From NCBI GenBank assembly GCA_964570285.1, contig CAZMXP010000041.1:1-44939 (forward strand): 44,939 nucleotides of DNA, in the 5' to 3' direction. Origin of the DNA: CAZMXP01 sp964570285 (lineage in GTDB: Bacteria > Planctomycetota > PLA2). Shown piece after piece: positions 23,046 through 33,056 of the stretch. Position 1 is the stretch's first letter; every line of letters begins with the position of its first letter. The position numbers were made by a program, and so were the translations under genes. The notes under the pieces were generated by a model. It saw only the letters and a list, made by a program, of their open reading frames with translations, was not told the origin of the DNA and ran no database searches.

Positions 23046-24542
23046 TCAGCCGTCCTCGGCCCCCTCCCCGGACCCCTCCCCTTCCTTCTCCGGGCCGGGC
23101 GGCATCGGGCCCTGCGGGGCCTCCTCCGCGCCGCCGGGCGGCGCGGGCGGCTTCGCCTCGTCCTGCGCCTTCCACGCCGCCTCGAACTTGTCGAAGTTGC
23201 TCTCGTAGGTCTGGCGGATCTTCTTCATCTGGGCGAGGTCGCCGGTGACGGCCTTGACGGCGTCGATCTGGGCCATGGTGACCCCGAGGCGGCTCGCGGA
23301 GCCGTTGAAGAGGTAGCGCCGCGCGAACTGCTCGTCGCGGATCGGCGCCGACGGGTTCCCGAAGGCCTTGGGGTCGGAGACGCCGTAGGCAGTGCCGGTG
23401 AGCTGCCAGAGGCTGAGCCAGCCCTCCTGACGCGTCAGCAGTTGCGAGTCGCGGCTGTCCTCGTTGACGAGGAACGAGCAGAGGATCTCGAGCGCGAGAC
23501 GGTTGCGCACGCGGAGCACCGAGAGCGCGGTGGCCACGTCCACGCGGATCGCGTAGTAGGGGTGGGTGTGGAGGCGGCGGTCGAGCATCAGTTGCGCGAG
23601 CCGGTCGAGGGGGTAGGTGCGGCCGAGGGAGCCGAGCGCGAACCGCTGGACCACCCACTGTTCGGCGCGGCGGCTCTCGGTGTCGGCGCGGGGCTCGGTG
23701 AGCTTGGGATCGAAGAGGATGCCCTGCAGCGCGGTCCAGACCTCCTCGTCGGCGAACTTCTCGCCGCCCAGCACGTGGATCGCCCGGTCCCGCAGGAAGG
23801 GCGCGGCGCCGCCGTCCTGGGCGATCGACAGCATCAGCGCGCGCAACTCCTCGTGCGGCGCGTCGTCGAGCCGCGCGGCGATGTCGAACGCCTGGGCGCG
23901 GATGGTCATGTCCACCTCGGGCGAGCGCGCGAGGGCCATCGCCCGGGTCGCGAGCCCCGCGGCCTTCAGCTCCGCGAGCGCGTAGAGCGCCTGCTGCAGC
24001 GCGGGCGCGTTGGCCGGGTCGCGCGGGTTCGCGTCGAGCAGCGCAAACAGGTGGGGCGCCGCCGCGCTCCTCTTGAGCCGGCCGCAGATCATCGCGGCGA
24101 GGTCGCGATCGTGCGCCTCGCTTTCGGCGACCCACTCCTCGGCGATCTGGCCGGCCCACTCCTTGCGTTCGGGATTGTCGGTGTAGAAGTAGGCGGCCGC
24201 GCGGCGCGTCGCCGGCGTCTTCGAGTCGAGGGCCCGCTCGATCGGCCTCACCTCCTTGAGCCGCGCCAGCGTGTTCAGCAGCTCGATCTTGCCCCAGACG
24301 CTCGGATGGTCGTCCTCCAGTTCGGCCTTGAGGCGCTCGATCACCATCGCGCGGTTGCCGGCGTTCTCGAGGGCGGTGCGCGCCTTCTCGACGTCGCGCC
24401 GGTTCACGAGGTTGCCGATCGCCTGGTGGATCCGCCAGCGGGTGCCGACGTCGAAGGCGTTCAGCAGGAGCCAGACGACGACGGCGACGGCGAGCGCGCC
24501 GGCGAGGGTGTTGAGGGTCTTCTTGTCGAGCCGCTTCTTCAT
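23046..24542 (-). CDS. Membrane-anchored HEAT-like repeat protein (upstream copy)
   Basis: A 498-residue protein with one N-terminal transmembrane helix (about residues 10-32, LNTLAGALAVAVVVWLLLNA) after a lysine-rich start MKKRLDKK, so the bulk is likely periplasmic. The body is a run of short alpha-helical pairs resembling HEAT repeats: AHDRDLAAMICGRLKRSAAA, VDMTIRAQAFDIAARLDDAP, AIHVLGGEKFADEEVWTALQ. The tail is rich in proline, glycine and glutamate (EAPQGPMPPGPEKEGEGSGE). No catalytic motif is seen. The TGA stop is followed in the same frame by a second copy lacking the membrane anchor. The start is supported by the basic-then-hydrophobic N-terminus; a G-rich tract stands about 40 bp upstream. 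Confidence 0.78.
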   Translation of the reverse strand: MKKRLDKKTLNTLAGALAVAVVVWLLLNAFDVGTRWRIHQAIGNLVNRRDVEKARTALENAGNRAMVIERLKAELEDDHPSVWGKIELLNTLARLKEVRPIERALDSKTPATRRAAAYFYTDNPERKEWAGQIAEEWVAESEAHDRDLAAMICGRLKRSAAAPHLFALLDANPRDPANAPALQQALYALAELKAAGLATRAMALARSPEVDMTIRAQAFDIAARLDDAPHEELRALMLSIAQDGGAAPFLRDRAIHVLGGEKFADEEVWTALQGILFDPKLTEPRADTESRRAEQWVVQRFALGSLGRTYPLDRLAQLMLDRRLHTHPYYAIRVDVATALSVLRVRNRLALEILCSFLVNEDSRDSQLLTRQEGWLSLWQLTGTAYGVSDPKAFGNPSAPIRDEQFARRYLFNGSASRLGVTMAQIDAVKAVTGDLAQMKKIRQTYESNFDKFEAAWKAQDEAKPPAPPGGAEEAPQGPMPPGPEKEGEGSGEGAEDG

Positions 24543-24580
24543 GGGCCGCTCCGGATGAGCCTAAACCTCCAAGCATAGCA

Positions 24581-24623
24581 GGGGGGGGCGCGGGGGGGGG
24601 AGCGGCGGGGGGCGTGGCGGGGT
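24581..24623. repeat. G-tract dyad and extended quadruplex-prone region
   Basis: G8-CGC-G9 at 24581-24600, followed by AGCGGC, G6, CGTGGC and G4. It is the densest G-rich stretch in the window and sits in the roughly 200 bp divergent gap between the HEAT-like gene and the pseudouridine synthase gene. Apart from this and a possible ribosome binding site (GGGAGG near 24725) the gap shows no other feature. Confidence 0.75.
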
Positions 24624-24743
24624 TCCCGAGGTGGCGTGGGCGCCGGAGAGGCCCGCCTCCGCGGTGCACCATCGCGCGGGCTCATCGGGGCTGGCGCGGC
24701 CGCGGTGTCGTCCCGCTGGCCGCCGGGAGGGATAATCGCCCCG

Positions 24744-25694
24744 GTGGATGACCTCCCGCTTCGACTCGACTTCGGTTCGATGAAGGCCTTGGCCTGGGTG
24801 GTGGCCGCGGCCGAGGCGGGCGCGAGGCTCGACCGGTTCCTTGCCGAGCGGATCGCGGACTTCAGCCGGGCGGCGGTGCAGCGGTTGATCCGCGAGGGGC
24901 TTGTCGCCGTCAATGACGCGCCCGGGCGCGCCTCGACGAAGGTGCGCGCAGGTGACCGGGTGGCGGCGCGCGTGCCGGCCATCCGGCCCCCGGGCGTGGA
25001 CGGGCAGGATCTCCCCCTTGTCGTGCTGCTTGAAACCGAGAGCTACGCGGTGATCGACAAGGCGGCCGGCATGGCGGTCCACCCCGGAAGGGGACGGCTC
25101 GACGGCACGATCGCCAACGCGATCGCGCATCGGTGGGGGCTCGGGGGCCAAGGCGAGGGGGCGCACCGGCCGGGCATCGTGCACCGCCTCGACCTCGAGA
25201 CGAGCGGCGCGATGGTCGTCGCGAAGAGCGAGGCCGCCCACGCGAAACTCGCCGCGGCGTTCAAGGCGCGGAAGGTGGGCAAGGAGTACGAGGCTCTCGC
25301 CTTCGGTGACGCCCCCTACGACGAGGAGCGCATCGACCTCCCGCTGGGCCGCGACCTTTTCCACAAGACCCGGATGGCGGTCCGGTTCGACGGCGGCCGG
25401 CCGGCGCGTACCGATGTCACCGTGCTCGAGCGCTTCGGCGTGGCGACCCGTCTCCTCTGCCGGCCCCTCACCGGTCGCACGCACCAGATCCGGGTCCACC
25501 TGCTCAGCCGCGGCCACCCGCTGCTCGGGGATGCGATCTACGCCGGGAACCGCCCCCCGCCCGTCCCCGTGCCCCGGCTGATGCTGCACAGCCGGAGTCT
25601 GCTGTTTCCCGATCCCGACACGGGTGCGATGGTGAGGGTGGAGGCCGCGCTGCCCGCGGATCTGCTGGCCGTGATCGAGCGCCTGAGGCCCTAG
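24744..25694 (+). CDS. RluA-family pseudouridine synthase with S4 domain (RluD-like)
   Basis: About 316 residues from GTG 24744 (GGGAGG upstream); ATG 24780 is an alternative that keeps the whole S4 domain. The S4 RNA-binding domain spans about residues 25-80 (AGARLDRFLAERIADFSRAA, then VQRLIREGLVAVN). The catalytic motif HRLDLETSG at 147-155 contains the active Asp150, and RPLTGRTHQIRVHL is the third family motif. The S4-plus-catalytic layout is that of RluD and relatives, which modify helix 69 of 23S rRNA. RluC- or YlyB-type specificity cannot be excluded. A small CATCGG/CCGATG hairpin and a REP-like palindrome follow the stop. Confidence 0.9.
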   Translation: MDDLPLRLDFGSMKALAWVVAAAEAGARLDRFLAERIADFSRAAVQRLIREGLVAVNDAPGRASTKVRAGDRVAARVPAIRPPGVDGQDLPLVVLLETESYAVIDKAAGMAVHPGRGRLDGTIANAIAHRWGLGGQGEGAHRPGIVHRLDLETSGAMVVAKSEAAHAKLAAAFKARKVGKEYEALAFGDAPYDEERIDLPLGRDLFHKTRMAVRFDGGRPARTDVTVLERFGVATRLLCRPLTGRTHQIRVHLLSRGHPLLGDAIYAGNRPPPVPVPRLMLHSRSLLFPDPDTGAMVRVEAALPADLLAVIERLRP

Positions 25695-25727
25695 ACCCCC
25701 GATCCTCCCCATCGGTTCTCCCGATGC

Positions 25728-25762
25728 AGCGGGTGATTGGGGTCAGACCCCATTCACCCGCT
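25728..25762. repeat. REP-like palindrome, second copy of the GGGGTCAGACCCC core
   Basis: A 15 bp stem with one mismatch (AGCGGGTGATTGGGG against CCCCATTCACCCGCT) and loop TCAGA, lying in the 80 bp between the pseudouridine synthase and mutase genes. Core and loop equal those at 18910-18942 while the outer stem differs. It ends 12 bases before the mutase ATG. Confidence 0.72.
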
Positions 25763-25774
25763 AGACTCGGCGCG

Positions 25775-27379
<1,605 letters not shown>

Positions 27380-27386
27380 TGCGCGC

Positions 27387-27785
27387 GTGAACAGCATCCA
27401 CCACGTGGGCGTCGCCGTCGAGGACCTCGCGGCGGCGCGGTCGGTCTGGGACTCGCTGCTCGGGCAGGAGCCCGAGATCGAGGAGGTGCCGACGCAAGGC
27501 GTCACCGCCGCGATGTACCCCTGCGGCATCGAGCTGATCGCGCCCAGCTCGCCCGCGAGCCCGATCTCGAGATTCCTCGCGAAGCGCGGCCCCGGCATCC
27601 ACCACGTCACGATCGAGGTCGGGGACCTGGACGCCGAACTCGCCCGCCTCCGGGCACGGCACACCCCTCTGATCAACGAGTACGCCGTTCGCGGCGTCGG
27701 CGGCTCCCGCATCGCATTTCTGCACCCGAGCGCCGCGAACGGCGTACTCGTCGAGCTGAAGGAGAAGAGCCATGGACCCGCTTGA
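27387..27785 (+). CDS. mce: Methylmalonyl-CoA epimerase
   Basis: A 132-residue vicinal-oxygen-chelate protein that interconverts (S)- and (R)-methylmalonyl-CoA. The two-module pattern is visible: SIHHVGVAVEDLAAARSVWD with a metal-binding His, GIHHVTIEVGDLDAELARLR with a second, and NGVLVELKEK with the metal-binding Glu. The start is GTG 27387, eight bases after the mutase stop. The end overlaps the carboxyltransferase gene by 14 bases. Mutase, epimerase and carboxylase in this order form the standard propionyl-CoA to succinyl-CoA route. A 19 bp perfect inverted repeat lies in its 3' part. Confidence 0.92.
   Translation: MNSIHHVGVAVEDLAAARSVWDSLLGQEPEIEEVPTQGVTAAMYPCGIELIAPSSPASPISRFLAKRGPGIHHVTIEVGDLDAELARLRARHTPLINEYAVRGVGGSRIAFLHPSAANGVLVELKEKSHGPA
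27678..27749. repeat. 19 bp perfect inverted repeat within the epimerase gene
   Basis: GAGTACGCCGTTCGCGGCG at 27678-27696 is repeated inverted at 27731-27749 with a 34-base spacer. Both arms are translated (EYAVRGV and AANGVLV). The hairpin ends 23 bases before the ATG of the carboxyltransferase gene and could affect mRNA processing or coupling. Confidence 0.7.
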
Positions 27786-29301
27786 GGAGCTCCGCTCGCG
27801 CCGCGAGGCGTCGCGCCTCGGCGGCGGCGAGGAGGCGATCGCGAAGCAGCACGCGAAGGGCAAGCTCACCGCCCGGGAGCGGATCGACCTGCTCGCGGAC
27901 CCGGGCTCCTTCACCGAGATCGACCCCTTCGTCACCCACCGCTGCACCGACTTCGGCATGGAGGGCAAGCGCGTGCCCGGCGACGGCGTCGTCACGGGAC
28001 ACGCGCTGGTGGACGGACGGCCGATCTTCCTCTTCTCGCAGGACTTCACCGTCTTCGGCGGCTCGCTGAGCGGCGCCTACGCGCGCAAGATCTGCAAGAT
28101 CATGGACCTCGCGCTGAAGGTCGGCGCGCCGGTGATCGGCCTCAACGACAGCGGCGGCGCGCGCATCCAGGAGGGCGTCGAGTCACTCGGCGGCTACGCC
28201 GACATCTTCCTGCGCAACACGCTCGCGAGCGGCGTGATCCCGCAGCTCTCGGCGGTCATGGGCCCCTGCGCGGGCGGCGCCGTCTACTCCCCGGCGATCA
28301 CCGACTTCATCCTGATGGTCGAGGGGACGAGCTACATGTTCGTCACCGGGCCCAACGTGGTGAAGACGGTGACCCACGAGGAGGTCTCGTTCGAGGATCT
28401 CGGCGGCGCGACGACCCACGCCTCCCGGAGCGGCGTCGCCCACTTCACCGCCCCCGACGACCCCTCCTGCATCGCCTCGCTGAGGCGCCTGCTCTCCTAC
28501 CTGCCGCTCAACAACCGCGAGGATCCGCCGCGGATCGAATGCGACGACGATCCGAACCGCGCCGACGAGGCGCTCGACGCGGTCGTGCCCAAGGACCCCG
28601 AGCGCCCCTACGACATCAAGGAGGTCATCGCCCATGTCGTCGATCGCGAGAGCTTCTTCGAGGTGCACGCGCAGTACGCGCCGAACCTCGTCGTCGGCTT
28701 CGCGCGGCTCGGGGGGCGCGTCGTCGGCATCGTCGCGAACCAGCCGGCCCACCTCGCCGGCGTGCTCGACATCGCCTGCTCGCTGAAGGGGGCGCGCTTC
28801 GTCCGCTTCTGCGACTGCTTCAACATCCCGCTGGTCACCTTCGAGGACGTGCCCGGGTTCCTGCCCGGCACCGACCAGGAGTGGAACGGCATCATCAAGC
28901 ACGGCGCGAAGCTGCTCTACGCGTTCTGCGAGGCGACCGTCGGCAAGATCACCGTCATCACGCGCAAGGCGTACGGCGGCGCCTACGACGTGATGTCGAG
29001 CAAGCACATCCGCGGCGACTTCAACTTCGCGTGGCCCTCCGCCGAGATCGCGGTGATGGGCGCGAAGGGCGCGGTGGAGATCATCTTCAAGAAGGAGATC
29101 CGCACGCCGGCCGACGAGGCGCGCTACCTGGGCGAGTACAAGCGGAAGTTCGCCAACCCCTACGTCGCCGCCGAGCTGGGCTACATCGACGACATCTTCG
29201 AGCCGCGCTTCACGCGCCCGCGCCTCATCGCCGCGCTGGCGCTGCTCGCGACCAAGGTGGACCGAAACCCGCCGCGCAAGCACGGCAACATCCCGCTGTA
29301 G
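27772..29301 (+). CDS. pccB: Propionyl-CoA carboxylase carboxyltransferase (beta) subunit
   Basis: A 509-residue biotin-dependent acyl-CoA carboxyltransferase of the PccB/MmdA type: KQHAKGKLTARERIDLLADP at the N-terminus, GLNDSGGARIQEGVESLGGY (first oxyanion region), MGPCAGGAVYSPAITDF, then DVPGFLPGTDQEWNGIIKHG and RKAYGGAYDVMSSKH in the second half. The Asp of GGAYDVM is at the position that, in actinobacterial PccB, favours propionyl over longer chains. It moves CO2 from carboxybiotin to propionyl-CoA, giving (S)-methylmalonyl-CoA for the epimerase encoded just upstream, with which it overlaps by 14 bases. Its biotin carboxylase and carrier partners lie 2.2 kb downstream. A sodium-pumping decarboxylase reading is less likely with biotin carboxylase present. 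Confidence 0.93.
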   Translation: MDPLEELRSRREASRLGGGEEAIAKQHAKGKLTARERIDLLADPGSFTEIDPFVTHRCTDFGMEGKRVPGDGVVTGHALVDGRPIFLFSQDFTVFGGSLSGAYARKICKIMDLALKVGAPVIGLNDSGGARIQEGVESLGGYADIFLRNTLASGVIPQLSAVMGPCAGGAVYSPAITDFILMVEGTSYMFVTGPNVVKTVTHEEVSFEDLGGATTHASRSGVAHFTAPDDPSCIASLRRLLSYLPLNNREDPPRIECDDDPNRADEALDAVVPKDPERPYDIKEVIAHVVDRESFFEVHAQYAPNLVVGFARLGGRVVGIVANQPAHLAGVLDIACSLKGARFVRFCDCFNIPLVTFEDVPGFLPGTDQEWNGIIKHGAKLLYAFCEATVGKITVITRKAYGGAYDVMSSKHIRGDFNFAWPSAEIAVMGAKGAVEIIFKKEIRTPADEARYLGEYKRKFANPYVAAELGYIDDIFEPRFTRPRLIAALALLATKVDRNPPRKHGNIPL

Positions 29302-29308
29302 GCGCCGG

Positions 29309-30334
29309 TCAGGGCCTGCGGCGCGCGAGCCAGCCGAGGCGCCGGAAGAGGAGCAGCAGGCCGAGGGCCATCGCGACGAGGAGGCCGAGCACGAGATAGT
29401 AGCCGTGGCGGGCCTCCAGCTCCGGCATGTGGCGGAAGTTCATCCCGTAGATGCCCGTCACGACGGTCATCGGCAGCAGCACGCCCGAGATCACCGTCAG
29501 CACGCGCGCGATCTCGCTCGTGCGCTGCGCGGCGTCGGCCTGCAGGCTGCCGAGGATGCCGTCGAGCAGGTGCTGCGAGGACTCGATGCCGGAGCGCACC
29601 GGCGACAGCGCCGCGAGCATGTCCGCGAAACTCGCCCGCGCCTCCTCGCCGACGAAGCGGCTCTGCTTGGTCGCGAGCCGCGTCAGCACGATCTGGAGGC
29701 TCGCCGCGAGCTTCTTGAGCGTGAGGATGTTCCTGCCGGCGGTGGAGAGGTTCGCCGCGGGGCGCTCGCCCGCGAGGACGGCCACCTGGAGCGCGTCGAG
29801 GTAGTTGTCGTTCGCGAGATTCAGGTGCGCGTAGTCGTGCAGGCACTCCTGCATGAGCAGGAAGGCGACGAAGGCCGGGGAGCGGCCCGCGAGCCTGAAG
29901 TTCTCCTCGGCGCCCTCGCGCACCCGGGCGACCGCGGCGAGCGGGCGGCGGTGGAAGGTGACGACCCTGTCCGCGCCCAGCACGAGGATCATGCGCAGGA
30001 AGGTGATGTCGGAGATCGACGCGGCATCGAGGTGGCGCTCCGGCTCCTCGACCTCGTACAGGTAGAAGGCGAGGCAGTCGGGCCGCTCGACGAGGCGCGG
30101 GAGCACCGCCGGCTTGTCGAACTGGCTCGTCAGCTCGAGGTCGTAGCCCGCGTCGAGCAGCAGCCGGTTCAGCGGGGCGATGTCGGCGGCACGCAGGTCG
30201 AGCCAGGAGAAGACGTCCGGATTCGCGAGCTCCGCGGCGAGACCCTCCCGGTCGAAGGGTCGCACCCTGCGGGATCCGGTCTCGAACGAGAGGCCGAAAA
30301 AGGTCTCCTGGGCCACGCGAGGCCAGTCTGCCAC
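29309..30334 (-). CDS. corA: CorA-family divalent cation transporter
   Basis: About 341 residues. The C-terminal pore region is diagnostic: TSEIARVLTVISGVLLPMTV, then VTGIYGMNFRHMPEL with the GMN motif, then a second membrane helix (YYLVLGLLVAMALGLLLLFR). The cytoplasmic funnel has the usual alpha/beta and long-helix pattern (LKKLAASLQIVLTRLATKQS; SGIESSQHLLDGILG). It imports magnesium or cobalt, and cobalt supply could matter to the B12-dependent mutase, although that link is speculative. The start is uncertain: GTG 30334 is used; ATG 30379 would overlap the start of the divergent gene. It interrupts the carboxylase gene set on the opposite strand. Confidence 0.88.
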   Translation of the reverse strand: MADWPRVAQETFFGLSFETGSRRVRPFDREGLAAELANPDVFSWLDLRAADIAPLNRLLLDAGYDLELTSQFDKPAVLPRLVERPDCLAFYLYEVEEPERHLDAASISDITFLRMILVLGADRVVTFHRRPLAAVARVREGAEENFRLAGRSPAFVAFLLMQECLHDYAHLNLANDNYLDALQVAVLAGERPAANLSTAGRNILTLKKLAASLQIVLTRLATKQSRFVGEEARASFADMLAALSPVRSGIESSQHLLDGILGSLQADAAQRTSEIARVLTVISGVLLPMTVVTGIYGMNFRHMPELEARHGYYLVLGLLVAMALGLLLLFRRLGWLARRRP

Positions 30335-30377
30335 GCGGGAGGGTCCATTCGCGGCCCGGGCGGCGATAATGGCGCGC

Positions 30378-31460
30378 ATGAACCGGAGCCGGTGCGCCCT
30401 CCTCCTCCTCGCGTCGATCGTCGCCGCGCTTCCGCCTCCGCCCCCGATCACCGTGGAGCGCGCCCTCGCCTGGGTCGAGGAGCAGGGGGGCGCCCCGCTC
30501 TCGGCGTGGTTCGAGCCCGATGCCCAAGGCCAGCCGCGGCTCAAGGTCGCCGCCTCCGCGCGCGGCATCGACGAGGAGGCCCCGGGCGCGCTCTACAAGG
30601 TCTATGCATGGGACGCCGCCGCGCCCGGAGGCGACCCCGAGGAGGCGATCGTGCTGGATGCCCCCTCGCTGCTCCGCTTCGGCGCGCAGCAGACGCTGCT
30701 CGGCCTCTCGCGCTTCCCGCTCTCGCGCTTCGCGACGCCCCCGGAGGGCGGCCGCATCCTCGCGATCGCCCCGCGGCGCTGGCTGCGCGAACCCCGCGTC
30801 CACGTCACCGTCGGGCTGCCCGACGGTCGCCGGACGCTGCGGCGCTACCACGCGGGGACCGGCGAAGCCCTCCCCGCCGGCGTCCGCGTCGACTTCGAGG
30901 ACTGGTCGAAGGACCGAGCGCCCGCCGGATTCCTGCTCGCGCGCACCGGACCGGGCAGGCCCGGCGCGTGGGCGGTTCGCGAGCGCGCCGACGCCCCGAG
31001 CGGGCGGCAGGTGCTCGTGCAGGAGGAGGACGACCCGACCGATCTCCGCTTCCCCGTCGCCGTGCTGGAGGACCTCTCGATGCGCGACGGGGTCGTCTCC
31101 GTGAAGTGCCGCCCGCTCACCGGCAGCGTCGACCAGGCGGTGGGTCTCGTCTTCCGCTATCGCGACGCGGACAACTACTACGTCACCCGCGCGAACGCCC
31201 TCGAAGGCAACGTGCGCCTCTACTACGTCAAGAACGGCGAGCGCGTCGGCTTCGCCTCCTTCGACGGCCCCGCGGCCGCAAACCGGTGGCACGATCTCAA
31301 GGTGGCGTTCAAGGGGCGGCAGATCGAAGTGTCGTGGGACGGCGCCGTCGTGATTGCCTGCGAGGATGGCACCTTCCCCGGCGAGGGGGGGGTTGGGATC
31401 TGGACCAAGGCCGACTCGGTGAGCGAGTTCGACGACCTCGTCGTCACGCCGGACGACTGA
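30378..31460 (+). CDS. Secreted protein with LamG/DUF1080-like C-terminal domain
   Basis: A 360-residue exported protein with signal peptide MNRSRCALLLLASIVAALPP. The N-terminal domain (AWVEEQGGAPLSAWFEPDAQ, LYKVYAWDAAAP) is not recognised. The C-terminal half has the concanavalin-like fold of LamG/3-keto-disaccharide hydrolase proteins: VGLVFRYRDADNYYVTRANA, then VRLYYVKNGERVGFAS, WHDLKVAFKGRQIEVSWDGA and GGVGIWTKADSVSEFDDLVV. Such domains bind or cleave glycans, and no catalytic residues can be assigned. The start is almost back to back with corA; ATG 30369 is an alternative three codons upstream. Confidence 0.75.
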   Translation: MNRSRCALLLLASIVAALPPPPPITVERALAWVEEQGGAPLSAWFEPDAQGQPRLKVAASARGIDEEAPGALYKVYAWDAAAPGGDPEEAIVLDAPSLLRFGAQQTLLGLSRFPLSRFATPPEGGRILAIAPRRWLREPRVHVTVGLPDGRRTLRRYHAGTGEALPAGVRVDFEDWSKDRAPAGFLLARTGPGRPGAWAVRERADAPSGRQVLVQEEDDPTDLRFPVAVLEDLSMRDGVVSVKCRPLTGSVDQAVGLVFRYRDADNYYVTRANALEGNVRLYYVKNGERVGFASFDGPAAANRWHDLKVAFKGRQIEVSWDGAVVIACEDGTFPGEGGVGIWTKADSVSEFDDLVVTPDD

Positions 31461-31529
31461 GCCTCGGGCACCCCAGGAACTCTAACCCGTTATGGCCGCA
31501 GCGATTACGGTAGAATCCACCTCGGACCG

Positions 31530-33056
31530 ATGCCCGTGAACTTCCAACGCGTCCTCGTCGCCAACCGCGGGGAGATCGCTCTCCGCATCGTGCGCTCACT
31601 CCGGGAGATGGGCATCACGTCGGTGGCGGTCTTCTCCGAGGCGGATCGCGACGAGCTGCATGTGCGAGCTGCCGACGAGGCCTACCCGATCGGCCCCCCC
31701 GCCCCCTCGCGATCCTATCTGAGGATCGACAAGCTCGTCGAGGTGGCCCTCGCCGCGCGGTGCGACGCCGTCCATCCGGGCTACGGCTTCCTCTCCGAGA
31801 ATCCGGCCTTCGCCGACGCCGTCGAGAAGGCGGGGCTCGTCTTCATCGGCCCGACGCCGGCGGCCATCGCCGGCATGGGCGACAAGGTGCGCGCCCGGCA
31901 GACGATGATCGCCGCCAAGGTGCCGGTCATCCCCGGCAGCGAGGGCCCCCTCGCGACGATGGAGGAGGTGCACGCGGCGGCGAAGGCGACCGGCTATCCC
32001 GTCGCGCTGAAGGCGGTGGGGGGCGGCGGCGGCATGGGCATCCGCATCGTGCGCGAGAGCGGGGAGCTCGAGTCCTCGTTCCGCCGCGCCTCGTCGGAGG
32101 CGGAGACCGCCTTCGGCAACGGCGCGATGTACCTCGAGCGCTTCCTCGAGGGGCCGCGCCACATCGAGGTGCAGGTGCTCGCCGACACGCAGGGCAACAC
32201 CGTCCACCTGGGCGAGCGGGAGTGCAGCATCCAGCGGCGCCACCAGAAGCTGCTCGAGGAGTCGCCGTCGCCCTTCGTCGACGAGGCGATGCGGCAGAGG
32301 ATGGGCGCGGCCGCCGTGCTCGCCGCGCGCGCGGTGAAGTACCGCGGCGCGGGCACGGTCGAGTTCCTCGTCGACCGCGACGGCAGCTTCTATTTCCTCG
32401 AGATGAACACGCGCATCCAGGTGGAGCATCCGATCACGGAGCTGACGTACGGCGTGGATCTCGTGCGCCTGCAGGTGCGCATCGCCGAGGGGAGGCCGCT
32501 GCCCTTCCGCCAGCAGGACCTGAAGCCGCAGGGGCACGCGATCGAGATCCGGCTCACGGCGGAGGATCCCGCGCAGGGCTTCCTGCCGCAGACCGGCCGC
32601 GTCACGGCGCTGCGGCTGCCGCGGGGGCCCGGCATCCGCGTCGACTCGCACCTCTACCCGGGGCAGGAGATCGGCCTCTGGTACGACCCGATGATCGGGA
32701 AGATCATCGCGCACGGCCGGAACCGCGAGGAGGCGATCGCGCGCATGCGCGCGGCGCTCGTCGAGATGCGCCTGGTCGGCCTGCGCACCGGGGCGCCGCT
32801 GCTGCTCCGGCTGCTCGACGACGGCCGCTTCCGCCGCGGCGAGACCGACACCGCCTATCTCGAGAGCTTCGTGCGCGACATCGACTGGTCGACGCTGCCC
32901 GATCTGAACGGTCTTCCCGCCGAGGTCCCCGCGGTGATCACCGCCGTGCTGCACGCCCATGCGCGCCAAGGGGCGGCGCGGGCGGTCCTCCCCCGCGGGA
33001 ACGGCGGCGCGCGCAGCGCGTGGCTCGAGGCGGGGCGCCGGGAGGGGCTGCGGTGA
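31530..33056 (+). CDS. accC: Biotin carboxylase (acyl-CoA carboxylase alpha chain)
   Basis: A 508-residue biotin carboxylase that carboxylates the biotin of the carrier protein with bicarbonate and ATP. Start segment FQRVLVANRGEIALRIVRSL; then HPGYGFLSENPAFA, the ATP-grasp glycine loop KAVGGGGGMGIRIV, ERECSIQRRHQKLLEESPSP and EMNTRIQVEHPITELTYGVD, which holds the carboxylation residues. The extra C-terminal roughly 60 residues (after RRGETDTAYLESF) are longer than in E. coli AccC and resemble the linker of fused PccA proteins whose carrier part has split off. The stop overlaps the carrier's GTG start as GTGA. With pccB upstream it should form propionyl-CoA carboxylase; a shared role in acetyl-CoA carboxylation is possible. 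Confidence 0.94.
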   Translation: MPVNFQRVLVANRGEIALRIVRSLREMGITSVAVFSEADRDELHVRAADEAYPIGPPAPSRSYLRIDKLVEVALAARCDAVHPGYGFLSENPAFADAVEKAGLVFIGPTPAAIAGMGDKVRARQTMIAAKVPVIPGSEGPLATMEEVHAAAKATGYPVALKAVGGGGGMGIRIVRESGELESSFRRASSEAETAFGNGAMYLERFLEGPRHIEVQVLADTQGNTVHLGERECSIQRRHQKLLEESPSPFVDEAMRQRMGAAAVLAARAVKYRGAGTVEFLVDRDGSFYFLEMNTRIQVEHPITELTYGVDLVRLQVRIAEGRPLPFRQQDLKPQGHAIEIRLTAEDPAQGFLPQTGRVTALRLPRGPGIRVDSHLYPGQEIGLWYDPMIGKIIAHGRNREEAIARMRAALVEMRLVGLRTGAPLLLRLLDDGRFRRGETDTAYLESFVRDIDWSTLPDLNGLPAEVPAVITAVLHAHARQGAARAVLPRGNGGARSAWLEAGRREGLR

